57,503 nucleotides of DNA from an uncultured Bacteroidales bacterium (lineage in GTDB: Bacteria > Bacteroidota > Bacteroidia > Bacteroidales > Lentimicrobiaceae). Below are positions 18,208-26,215 of the stretch, in pieces. The stretch covers positions 1 to 57,503 of the forward strand of contig CALCQV010000121.1 of assembly GCA_937894795.1 (NCBI GenBank). Reading direction: 5' to 3'. The position numbers were made by a program, and so were the translations under genes. The notes beneath the pieces are model-generated. The model was not told where the DNA came from, searched no databases, and worked only from the letters and a program-made list of their open reading frames with translations. Within the stretch, counting starts at the first letter, position 1, and each line of letters opens with the position of its first letter.

Positions 18208-18501
18208 CTAAACTGATTGAACAATATCCCAGACAAATGCTCTGATACCAACCTCTTTGTTGATTTCATCGATTTTACGTATATTCTCCAGTAGCGGTTC
18301 TACAAGTTCATCAGGGATAATGGTCATAGTGGCCGAGTTCATTTCAGGCCAGGTGTGTGTTCCCATACGAGGTTCACCGGTAACCGTGCCTCTGCCCTGA
18401 ACTTCACTCCACCAGGTATATCCTCTTATACCTAAGTGGTCGAACATATATTCCACTCTTTCAGTGTTTGCCTGGTTAAAGGCTATAAATACGGCTTTCA
18501 T
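18208..18501 (-). CDS. PII-like (P-II superfamily) small protein coupled to RND pump
   Basis: 97 residues with the beta-alpha-beta / beta-alpha-beta pattern of PII-like trimers: strand MKAVFIAFN, helix NTERVEYMFDHLG, strand GYTWWSEVQGRG, a loop region VTGEPRMGTHTWPEMN in the T-loop position, strand SATMTIIPDE, helix VEPLLENIRKIDEINKE, strand IRAFVWDIV. It lacks the glutamine/nitrogen PII signature (no uridylylated-Tyr motif), so it is a PII-like relative rather than GlnB/GlnK. The ATG begins two bases after the stop codon of the RND pump, implying translational coupling, and the gene closes the five-gene efflux operon. PII-like proteins of this kind have been noted beside heavy-metal or RND efflux genes; a role sensing a ligand and tuning the pump is inference. 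Confidence 0.72.
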   Translation of the reverse strand: MKAVFIAFNQANTERVEYMFDHLGIRGYTWWSEVQGRGTVTGEPRMGTHTWPEMNSATMTIIPDELVEPLLENIRKIDEINKEVGIRAFVWDIVQSV

Positions 18502-18503
18502 GA

Positions 18504-21500
18504 TTACTGGTTGTTAGGATTAATAAATTCCAATTGTTTTCTTATTTTTTTCTGTTTGTTACGTTCACCACTACGGCCCAGTACTCCATACATAATAGGT
18601 ACTATAACCATGGTTACCAGTGTTGAGAAGACCAATCCTCCAATAACAGTTATTCCCATTGGACGCCACATTTCAGAACCTTCACCTGTGCTAAGTGCTA
18701 ACGGAAGCATACCAAGGATAGTGGTTAGGGCAGTCATTAATACCGGCCTTAGTCTTGATTTGCCTGAGATAACAATAGCTTCATAGAGCTCAATTCCCCT
18801 GTCACGCATCAGGTTTATAAAGTCAACCAAAACAATACCGTTCTTAACTACAATTCCAATAAGCAGAACGGCTCCCAATGCCGCAATCATACTGAGTGTG
18901 GTGCCAGTGAGGAACAATGCAATGGCAACACCACTAAAGGCAAATGGAATTGCAAGCATGATGATGAATGGCATTTTAAGAGATTCAAACTGCGATGCCA
19001 TTACAATATATACCAGTATTAAACTGATAACCATCAATAAACCTATATCGGCAAATGATTCCTGTTGGTCTTCATAGGCGCCGCCTACATTAACCATCAC
19101 CTCTTTAGGAATATGGGTTTCCTTGATTACCTTATTGATTTCTGTAGCCAGATCTCCCAATGCCACTCCATCAGCTTTTGCTGATACGGTTACCAAACGT
19201 TCCTTACGTTTGTGTTGGATAGAAGGTGGCCCCCAGTATTCCTGTATTGTAGCGAGCTCTTTTAATTTGATCTTTTGACCGGTAGGAGTAGGGATGGTTA
19301 TTTCCTGCAGATCAGTAATCGAGTTTCGTGATTCCTCCATCAGACGGACCCTGATGTCAAATTCATCTCCTTCTTCCTTGTATTGTGAAGCCACCATGCC
19401 GCTTACCCTGTTTCGGATTAAAGTTGATACCATGGCACTGTTTAAACCGTGTGCAGCTATTTTATCCCTGTCAATGGAAATCTGCAGTTCAGGCTTATCC
19501 TTTTTCCGGCTTATCATCACATCAGCAGCTCCCTTGACATTTGAAATCTCTTGACGAAGTTGTTCTGACAATGCATTGGTAACATCAAAATCATATCCAT
19601 ATATTTCAACATCCACGGTATTTGATGATCCTCCAAAACCCTGACTGGCAGTAGTTACATTTGCCGTGATTATTTCGGGAATATCAGCTAACTGGGCCCT
19701 AAGATCAGTAGCGATTTCAAAAACTGAACGATCCCGTTTATCCACGTCTTCCAGTCGCATCATCAAATTAATCACATTTGATCCGGTAGTGGAGAATAAT
19801 GAAAACATACTGCCTTCGTCATCTGCACCTGATGATGAGGATATAATGGTAACTTCAGGGTAACGTTCCTTGATGATACTTTCCAGCCTACGGGTTACTT
19901 TCACAGTTTCTTCAACCCTCGTGCCTGTTTGAAGTTCAATGGATGCTGAAATTCTGCTTTCATCACTTTCAGGCATAAAATCAGTACCTATAAACTTGAA
20001 TAGCATCATTGAAAGAATAAAAATTGCAACACTGGATGCAACGACTACTTTCTTGTGATGTAACCCCCAACGCAATGATTTAACATAGAAGTTGTCAAGC
20101 TTATTCAAAAGAGGTTCAATGGTTCTTGAATGACTATACCATCTTTCGTCTTTGGTAAGTTTGTTCATTCCCAGCAATTTAGCTGAAAGCATTGGGGTAA
20201 GGGTAATAGCAGCAATGGTTGAGGTTACAATGGTTATGGAAACTATCCAGCCCAACTGGTTAAACATCACACCTGTCATTCCCGAAACCAGGGTTAGTGG
20301 CATAAATACTGCTACTATAACCAGAGTTGTGATTATTACTGCCAACCATACTTCATTTGTTGCATAAATAGCTGCCTCCCTCGGACTACTGCCTCTTTCA
20401 ATATGCCGTGTGATGTTTTCCAATACCACAATGGCATCATCCACCACCATCCCTATCGCTATGGAAAGTGAAGTAAGTGAGATGATATTGATGGAATTGC
20501 CTGTCGCAAATAAGTATATGAACGCAGAAATCAGTGAAATAGGAATGGTAAGTACTATGATGAATGTTGCACGCCAGCGGCCCAGGAACATAATTACCAC
20601 AAGTATAACAAACAGGAATGCATACATCAGGGTTTCCGACAGGTTGTTGATTGATCCCTTGATAAATTCAGATGAATCGAAAATCTGTTCTATCTTAACA
20701 TCAGGTGGCAGATCCTTTCTCAATTGATCAAGATTCATGCTCACCTCTTTGGCTACCTTAACTGTATTGGCCCCTGATTGTTTCATCACGAACATCCTGA
20801 GACCTGATTTGCCATTGATCTTTTCCTCAATAGAAACGTCTTTAAGTGAGTCTTTAACTGTAGCAACATCCCTCAAATAAATGGAGTTGCCGCCATAGTT
20901 GCCAATAACCAGGTTCTTTATGCGCTCACTGTCCTTGAATTCTCCTTGAATACGAAGCTGATAGTCCATCAATCCCATCTTCACATTACCTGAAGGCATG
21001 TTGAGGTTCTCTGATCCAATAATGTTTCCAATCTGTTCAACCGTTATATTATAAGCGTCAAGCTTATTGGGATCAGCATCAACATATATCACCCTTTGCG
21101 GGGCACCGATCATTGAAATGGAACCAACACCATCTACTCTGTTCAGAGGATTTATAATTTTCTCATCAATCAGTTTCTCCAAACCCATATAGCTTTCTTC
21201 GGCTGTAACAGCATAAAACAGAATAGGCATCATATTGGTACTGAACTTAAAAATAGTAGGACGGTCAGTTCCTTCAGGCAACCCATCTATAGCCATATCA
21301 ATCACGTTACGTATATCGTTGGCTGCTTCATCCAGGTTTGATTCCCATTCAAACTGGAGGGTAATTACTGAAAGGTTGTCAGTTGATGTAGAAGTAATCT
21401 CATCCAGGTTATCAACTGAATTGAAAGCGTCTTCAAGCGGTTTGGTGATATTTGTTTCAATATCGGCAGCATTGGCGCCAGGATATGTTGTCATTACCGA

Positions 21501-21635
21501 GATAATGGGCGGTTCAATTTCCGGATAAAGGTCAACCGGCATTTTCATCAGCGCATAGATTCCAACTACCATGACTGCAACGAAAATCATGATAACGGTA
21601 ATTGGTTTGTTGACCGCGCTTTTATATATACTCAT
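18504..21635 (-). CDS. RND efflux pump, AcrB/HAE1-like inner-membrane permease
   Basis: 1043 residues, the usual length for AcrB-type pumps. It begins with the first membrane helix after a short cytosolic start (KSAVNKPITVIMIFVAVMVV), has two large periplasmic loops (about 35-330 and 560-860) with pore-domain motifs, and two six-helix bundles. The proton-relay signature GMVVDDAIVVLENI with paired aspartates is present in TM4. The C-terminus ends in a short charged cytosolic tail. It uses proton motive force to expel substrates through the adaptor and TolC-like channel encoded just upstream. The sequence looks like the hydrophobe/amphiphile branch rather than CusA metal pumps (no three-Met cluster recognised), but the substrate is not assignable. 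31 bases after the adaptor gene. Confidence 0.94.
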   Translation of the reverse strand: MSIYKSAVNKPITVIMIFVAVMVVGIYALMKMPVDLYPEIEPPIISVMTTYPGANAADIETNITKPLEDAFNSVDNLDEITSTSTDNLSVITLQFEWESNLDEAANDIRNVIDMAIDGLPEGTDRPTIFKFSTNMMPILFYAVTAEESYMGLEKLIDEKIINPLNRVDGVGSISMIGAPQRVIYVDADPNKLDAYNITVEQIGNIIGSENLNMPSGNVKMGLMDYQLRIQGEFKDSERIKNLVIGNYGGNSIYLRDVATVKDSLKDVSIEEKINGKSGLRMFVMKQSGANTVKVAKEVSMNLDQLRKDLPPDVKIEQIFDSSEFIKGSINNLSETLMYAFLFVILVVIMFLGRWRATFIIVLTIPISLISAFIYLFATGNSINIISLTSLSIAIGMVVDDAIVVLENITRHIERGSSPREAAIYATNEVWLAVIITTLVIVAVFMPLTLVSGMTGVMFNQLGWIVSITIVTSTIAAITLTPMLSAKLLGMNKLTKDERWYSHSRTIEPLLNKLDNFYVKSLRWGLHHKKVVVASSVAIFILSMMLFKFIGTDFMPESDESRISASIELQTGTRVEETVKVTRRLESIIKERYPEVTIISSSSGADDEGSMFSLFSTTGSNVINLMMRLEDVDKRDRSVFEIATDLRAQLADIPEIITANVTTASQGFGGSSNTVDVEIYGYDFDVTNALSEQLRQEISNVKGAADVMISRKKDKPELQISIDRDKIAAHGLNSAMVSTLIRNRVSGMVASQYKEEGDEFDIRVRLMEESRNSITDLQEITIPTPTGQKIKLKELATIQEYWGPPSIQHKRKERLVTVSAKADGVALGDLATEINKVIKETHIPKEVMVNVGGAYEDQQESFADIGLLMVISLILVYIVMASQFESLKMPFIIMLAIPFAFSGVAIALFLTGTTLSMIAALGAVLLIGIVVKNGIVLVDFINLMRDRGIELYEAIVISGKSRLRPVLMTALTTILGMLPLALSTGEGSEMWRPMGITVIGGLVFSTLVTMVIVPIMYGVLGRSGERNKQKKIRKQLEFINPNNQ

Positions 21636-21666
21636 GAGTTATTGTATTTTTATTTAGTTGTTAACC

Positions 21667-22707
21667 TTATTTTACCACAGTTACTTTCATTCCATCCAGT
21701 AGCCTTGCCTGTCCACCTATAATAACATGATCGCCGGTTTTCAATTGATCAGAAAGTACTTCTACATTATCATCAAAACGCTGCCCTATTTTTACTGAAA
21801 CACGTTTGGCTATTCCATCTTTCTCTACAAACAGGTAGCGTTCATTTGAACCTTGCATTTTAAGAACCGCCAAAGCCGGCAAAACTATTGCTTCTGATTC
21901 ACCCGGACTAAAGGTAACCCTGCTGAACATGCCGGGACGCAATAATCCTTCATTATTATCAATGGTAACTTCAATTTCAAATGTGCGGCTGGCAGCATTT
22001 ACAGTAGGATGAACCAATGTGATCTTTCCAGTAAAGGTTTTACCGGGATATATATCACTGGTAACCTTTGTTTGCATTCCAACTTTGATAATTGGATAGT
22101 AATTTTCGGATACTGCAACAATAGCTTTTAATTTATTGATCTGAACCAATGATAGAATTGCTGCTTTTCCTGCAGCAGTGTTGGGCACTGAAGAGTACAT
22201 TTCTCCTTCTTCAAAATATTTGCCTGATACTATACCATTAAATGGTGCCAATAATCTTGTGTTTTGACGAAGAAAGTCAACGTTCGACTGTGCAATCTCA
22301 TATTGGGTCTTCAATTGATCATATTGCTGTTGGGCAATGCTCCCTACCTTTTGAAGTGTGTCAAGTCGTTTGAAATCAGTGCTCAAATTCTTCAATTGAA
22401 CTTCAGCCTGATGCAATTGAGTGCGATCCATCTGAACAAGTAAAGCACCTTTTGTGATTCTGTCGCCCACTTCTACATTTATCTGATCTATTCTTCCGGG
22501 AGTAGCCGGTGCCAGGTGAATTTCTTCAAATGGTTGTAATGTTGCTTGATATTCAACTGTATGTGATATAGTTTGTGGCATAAGTTGTAATACCCTGACT
22601 GATTCAGCTTTTTGCTCTGATGCAGTTGCTGTAACTTCTTTTTCTCCCTGTTTGCAGGAAGCAACTGAAATTGCCAGGATTAATGCGGTATAAACTAGTT
22701 TTTTCAT
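21667..22707 (-). CDS. RND efflux periplasmic adaptor (membrane fusion) lipoprotein
   Basis: 346 residues with a lipoprotein signal (SVASC, Cys18), so lipid-anchored in the periplasmic face. It follows the HlyD/AcrA plan: a lipoyl half (APATPGRIDQINVEVGDRI, about 67-86), a short alpha-hairpin coiled coil (about 90-145, with KNLSTDFKRLDTLQK and QLKTQYEIAQSN), the second lipoyl half (RLLAPFNGIVSGKYFEEGE), then beta-barrel and membrane-proximal domains (TGKITLVHPTVNAASRTFEIEV). It bridges the RND permease and the TolC-like outer-membrane channel. It lies between those genes, 23 bases after tolC and 31 before the pump gene. Confidence 0.94.
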   Translation of the reverse strand: MKKLVYTALILAISVASCKQGEKEVTATASEQKAESVRVLQLMPQTISHTVEYQATLQPFEEIHLAPATPGRIDQINVEVGDRITKGALLVQMDRTQLHQAEVQLKNLSTDFKRLDTLQKVGSIAQQQYDQLKTQYEIAQSNVDFLRQNTRLLAPFNGIVSGKYFEEGEMYSSVPNTAAGKAAILSLVQINKLKAIVAVSENYYPIIKVGMQTKVTSDIYPGKTFTGKITLVHPTVNAASRTFEIEVTIDNNEGLLRPGMFSRVTFSPGESEAIVLPALAVLKMQGSNERYLFVEKDGIAKRVSVKIGQRFDDNVEVLSDQLKTGDHVIIGGQARLLDGMKVTVVK

Positions 22708-22730
22708 TTCGCAATAGTGGTTTTTGTTAA

Positions 22731-24035
22731 TTAATTGGTTGTTATGTACATTTTTTCAAGTTGAAGCCTGGCATCTAATAATTGCATTGCAGCGCTTATA
22801 TAATCAGTTTCTGCTTTCAGATAATTGTTATCGGCAGTTATCAAATCAAGTCCTGAAATCAAGCCCTGCTCATATTTTAACTTGAGGCTGCTGTAAACAC
22901 GTCGTGAAACTTCAATATTGGCTTTTTGGTTATTCATTGTTTCAATAGCATTTATGAGATTGAACCTTAGCTGCTTATCCTGTAAAAGCAATTGATCCCT
23001 TACCAGATCCCTGTTATTCTGAATAGATTTCAGATCAATGAAGGCCTGCTTTGTTTGTGCAGTTCTTAATCCGCTTGAGAAAATTGGAATGTTCATCTGC
23101 AACCCAACCATGTTAGGCGGAGCCATATCAAACTCGGGTTTCATAATCTTGTAGGTATATGAATAATAGCCGGCCAATGAGGGTAATGCGGCCGATTTCT
23201 TCATGTCAACCATCTTTTTACCTATAGTTACCTGCTGATTCATTAACTGGTAATCCAGGTTGTTTTCCAGATTCAGATTCTGAACGAGATCCTTCTCCAT
23301 GTCGGCCGAGTTGAGAATTGTTTCAAGGCTCTCACTTAGCACCAGTTGAGTATTGATATCTGTTCCTAATTGTAGGCGCAGCATATTGGTAGCCAACTCC
23401 AGTTGTCTTTCTGAGGCTTTTACAGCATTTTGCAAGGTGTTTACCTGAATGAATAATTGATCAACATCATTCTTCTCAATAATGCCCACACTGGCAAGCG
23501 CATCAGTCTTTTTATAAAGCTCCTGAAGGTTTACCAGATTCTGCTGCAGCCTCTTGTTGAGCTCATCAGAAATCTGAACCAGATAATAACTGCTTGTTAC
23601 CTGGGCTTTGATGTCAATTTCCGATTTTTGAAGGTTGATCTCACTCAATTCTTTATATAATTTGGCAGTTTGAACACCGACTATAAAACTGCCATTAAAA
23701 AGAAGCTGTGTAACCTGCAGATTAAAATTACTTGAAGGTTTAATGGGAATCTCGGTTGGTGGCATTGATTCATTGAACCTTATGGAGATATTGGCCCCCA
23801 TGGCATTTGAATAATCCACACTTGCATTAACCTGTGGTAGTCCATTGGCAATAGCCTCTCTGATACCTTGTTGTGCCTTGTCAACCGCAAGTCCTGAATT
23901 TATCAGTGTCTTGTTATATTGAAGTGCGTGTTTTACAGCTTCATCTACCGTAAGAGTTAGTTGTTGCTGGGCAAATACTGTTGAGCCGGTAAACATTAGC
24001 AGTAATAGTAGCCCTGTTAGTTTGATTTTCATCAT
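22731..24035 (-). CDS. TolC family outer-membrane efflux protein
   Basis: 434 residues with a signal peptide (TGSTVFAQQ cleavage region) and the two-fold repeated TolC/OEP pattern: LTVDEAVKHALQYNKTL at the mature N-terminus, long coiled-coil helices, and a second repeat near the C-terminus with YEQGLISGLDLITADNNYLKAETDY. It forms the trimeric outer-membrane exit duct for the efflux pump. First structural gene of the efflux cluster; a 101-base gap separates it from tetR with no clear promoter box in between, so it is probably co-transcribed with the regulator. The start could be either of two adjacent ATGs. Confidence 0.93.
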   Translation of the reverse strand: MMKIKLTGLLLLLMFTGSTVFAQQQLTLTVDEAVKHALQYNKTLINSGLAVDKAQQGIREAIANGLPQVNASVDYSNAMGANISIRFNESMPPTEIPIKPSSNFNLQVTQLLFNGSFIVGVQTAKLYKELSEINLQKSEIDIKAQVTSSYYLVQISDELNKRLQQNLVNLQELYKKTDALASVGIIEKNDVDQLFIQVNTLQNAVKASERQLELATNMLRLQLGTDINTQLVLSESLETILNSADMEKDLVQNLNLENNLDYQLMNQQVTIGKKMVDMKKSAALPSLAGYYSYTYKIMKPEFDMAPPNMVGLQMNIPIFSSGLRTAQTKQAFIDLKSIQNNRDLVRDQLLLQDKQLRFNLINAIETMNNQKANIEVSRRVYSSLKLKYEQGLISGLDLITADNNYLKAETDYISAAMQLLDARLQLEKMYITTN

Positions 24036-24136
24036 GATTGGTTATTTGTGCAGTTAGTTGGCAACTGTTTAAATGATTCTGGTTTTTTGGTTGTTGATTA
24101 TTGCGGTTGATAAATAAATGTTTTTTAAGAGGGAGC

Positions 24137-24763
24137 TTACTCATTCATGTTGACAAAATATTGTTCCATTAATGTTATACCCTTCCTGGTGCATATGCCC
24201 CTGAAATATGGCATGAAAATATTATTGATAATATCCTCCTTTGATGGATTGAGCTGCTTTAATCTCTGGCTTGTATGTACGATTCCTAAAAGTTCATGCA
24301 GAAAATTGTCGACGAGTTCAATGTTGATATTCTTTCTGATGATCCCTTGCTCAGTACCTTTTTGGAGGAAGGTATAGGTAGGGGAGTACTCGCACATCTT
24401 TTCAGGATCAGAGAAAAATGCCGCATTTACCATTGGAAAATACTTATGCATGTCCTGCATCAGCAGATGAGGCATCTCATCCCTTCGTAAAGCTTCTTTT
24501 TCCATTATTAGAAACATGGCCTCAATTACATTGCTTGTATTGCCTATGATGTCAACCAGATATTTGTTATTTTTGATAATCATCTTGCCAAGAGTCTGCA
24601 CCACAAGTGTATCCTTATCAACGAAAAGTTCATAAACTGTCCTTTTAGATACACCTGCTGCTTGTGCAATGCTATCCATTGTAACACTCTTTATGCCTTT
24701 CAATTGAAAAGCTGCCATTGCCGCTTCTATTATTTTCTCTTCGGGAGTCATTATGTTCTTCAT
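24137..24763 (-). CDS. TetR/AcrR family transcriptional regulator of the efflux operon
   Basis: 208 residues from the chosen ATG. The N-terminal helix-turn-helix is clear (AFQLKGIKSVTMDSIAQAAG, then VSKRTVYELFVDKDTLV), and the all-helical C-terminal ligand domain is variable as usual. A further upstream TTG at 24775 lies inside the promoter box TAGTTTTG (minus strand, 24773-24780), so ATG 24763 or ATG 24751 must be the real start. First gene of the tetR-tolC-adaptor-RND-PII cluster, which it likely represses. An inverted repeat just upstream (24782-24806) is a plausible operator for self-regulation. Inducing compound unknown. Confidence 0.88.
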   Translation of the reverse strand: MKNIMTPEEKIIEAAMAAFQLKGIKSVTMDSIAQAAGVSKRTVYELFVDKDTLVVQTLGKMIIKNNKYLVDIIGNTSNVIEAMFLIMEKEALRRDEMPHLLMQDMHKYFPMVNAAFFSDPEKMCEYSPTYTFLQKGTEQGIIRKNINIELVDNFLHELLGIVHTSQRLKQLNPSKEDIINNIFMPYFRGICTRKGITLMEQYFVNMNE

Positions 24764-24772
24764 TTGAGTGCG

Positions 24773-24780
24773 CAAAACTA
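24773..24780 (-). promoter_or_regulatory. Promoter -7 box for the efflux operon
   Basis: TAGTTTTG on the minus strand matches TAnnTTTG and is 10 bases from the chosen tetR ATG, giving a nearly leaderless transcript, or a leader of about 15-20 bases if ATG 24751 is used. No convincing -33 TTG. Confidence 0.5.
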
Positions 24781-24781
24781 T

Positions 24782-24806
24782 AAAACTAATTTGGTTTTTT
24801 AGTTTT
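24782..24806. promoter_or_regulatory. Candidate TetR operator
   Basis: Inverted repeat AAAACTAA (24782-24789) / TTAGTTTT (24799-24806) with a 9-base spacer, immediately upstream of the -7 box of tetR, where a bound repressor would block RNA polymerase. Position and symmetry are seen; binding is inferred. Confidence 0.45.
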
Positions 24807-24902
24807 CTAAAGTAAGAAATTGTGATATTTTAACATTTGAAAGCGGTCAGGTGATGATAATCCTGCTCTGATAGGTGGTTTCATTAAGGATTAAGTTGTT
24901 AT

Positions 24903-25000
24903 AACTCCAGTATAACTCCAGTACAACTCCAGTACAGGTGCAGTAAAATGACTGATTTACTGGAGTTATACTGGAGTTGAACTGGACCTGTACTGGAGTT
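24903..25000. repeat. Array of inverted 11-base repeats forming alternative hairpins
   Basis: Three tandem exact copies of AACTCCAGTA at an 11-base period (24903, 24914, 24925), plus a degenerate fourth (24936), face four copies of the reverse complement TACTGGAGTT (exact at 24958, 24969, 24991; degenerate at 24980). Perfect 21-bp pairing joins 24903-24923 with 24958-24978; 24925-24944 pairs with 24981-25000 with one mismatch; a third register uses CAGTAAA/TTTACTG at 24941-24947 and 24956-24962. Lies between the efflux operon promoter and the 3' end of the EEP gene. It may act as a terminator or RNA stabiliser for the latter. The remaining bases from 25001 to 25154 show nothing recognisable. 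Confidence 0.85.
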
Positions 25001-25154
25001 AAGAAAAAGGATTAGCGATCAAAACCCCTATGCTCACAATACTCTATTTCAACTTTAAGGCTTAATTGCCCTCAGGTTGCTTCAATTGAATGCATGCCTC
25101 AGTATGAGTAATTCGGGGATTTTTGATCATGCCTTGGAATTATAAGCAATTTGA

Positions 25155-26015
25155 TCATTTGAATTTTAAATCAACTATTACAGGTAAATGGTCAGAGAGG
25201 TATTTTTCTTTGGTTCTGAAATCGAGTATTTCATTTTCAATCACTTCGAAGCTGTCATTAACAAAGATAAAGTCAATCAATTCGGGAGAATCAAACTTTG
25301 GATCAAAGCTGATATAGGTAACATCAGGTCCTGATTTTTGTTTTGCCCTCATCCTGGAGTCAAAAAGCACTACTTCATTTTCCGGAAACGTGAGTATGCG
25401 ATAAGCTCTGTGTTTTGAATTTACATTAAAGTCGCCGGTCAGTACTACCGGGAGGTTCTTTCCTAATTCAGCAATTTTACGAATAATAAGTTGGGCGCTC
25501 TCAACTCTGGCAACTTCTCCCATATGATCAAAATGGGTATTCAGTGCTATGAACTTATTTCCTGAAGGTTTATGTTTAAAAATTGCCCATGTCACTATGC
25601 GGTTACAAGCAGCATCCCAGCCACGGCTTCCTGGCAAATCGGGTGTTTCTGATAACCAGAAGGTGCCTGATCTTATGGGTTTCAGTACATCCTTCTTAAA
25701 AAAGAGAGCACTGAATTCGCCTGATTTCCTACCATCATCGCGCGCTACGCCAAGACTCTTGTATCCATGGAACCTTTTTCGCATATCCTTCATTTGTTGA
25801 GGCAATGCTTCCTGAACCCCCAATACATCAGGATATTGATGCATGACCTCATCGCAAAATGCTTCTTTCCTGAATGTCCATTGATTATCACTGTCGCTCT
25901 GAGTATCCAACCTGATATTCCATGACATAACAGTTAACGCATTATTCTCCTGTGCAAAGAGTGGTGATATTAAACCTGAAAGGCCTAATATGATGGTTAG
26001 AATCCTTAAAATCAT
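25155..26015 (-). CDS. Secreted endonuclease/exonuclease/phosphatase (EEP) family hydrolase
   Basis: 286 residues with a signal peptide (cleavage near SPLFAQE). The EEP fold residues are in order: MSWNIRLDTQSD near the mature N-terminus, the metal-binding Glu in LGVQEALPQQM, LNTHFDHMG, the catalytic LTGDFNVN, and the terminal general-base His in LSDHLPVIVDL. Members cleave phosphodiester or phosphoester bonds in nucleic acids, sphingomyelin or inositol phosphates; Bacteroidota secreted members are mostly uncharacterised. It stands alone, divergent from ileS, and its 3' end faces the repeat array at 24903-25000. The substrate cannot be assigned. Confidence 0.9.
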   Translation of the reverse strand: MILRILTIILGLSGLISPLFAQENNALTVMSWNIRLDTQSDSDNQWTFRKEAFCDEVMHQYPDVLGVQEALPQQMKDMRKRFHGYKSLGVARDDGRKSGEFSALFFKKDVLKPIRSGTFWLSETPDLPGSRGWDAACNRIVTWAIFKHKPSGNKFIALNTHFDHMGEVARVESAQLIIRKIAELGKNLPVVLTGDFNVNSKHRAYRILTFPENEVVLFDSRMRAKQKSGPDVTYISFDPKFDSPELIDFIFVNDSFEVIENEILDFRTKEKYLSDHLPVIVDLKFK

Positions 26016-26168
26016 GTGTATAAAATGTTTGTCAAAACGAAGATACTATAAATTGTTGTCACTGAATGTAATGAACACAATACAACTGATATCGGTTCAC
26101 CGTTCAGTCCCGCAAAAACTACAATAATTAACCTATTGATCATTATTAGCTTACAACTATTTTTTTTG

Positions 26169-26176
26169 TACTTTTG
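26169..26176 (+). promoter_or_regulatory. Promoter -7 box for ileS
   Basis: TACTTTTG matches TAnnTTTG, 39 bases before the ATG and preceded by a T-rich tract. No TTG at the expected spacing. An AGGAG at 26206-26210, five bases before the ATG, is a rare visible Shine-Dalgarno in this window. Confidence 0.55.
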
Positions 26177-26215
26177 CACCTCTTTATAAAATAGCAATTA
26201 CAGATAGGAGTATTA

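Noticed and set aside
24764..24775. TTG start for the TetR gene
   Set aside because: The codon is part of the -7 promoter box, so it would lie upstream of or at the transcript start.
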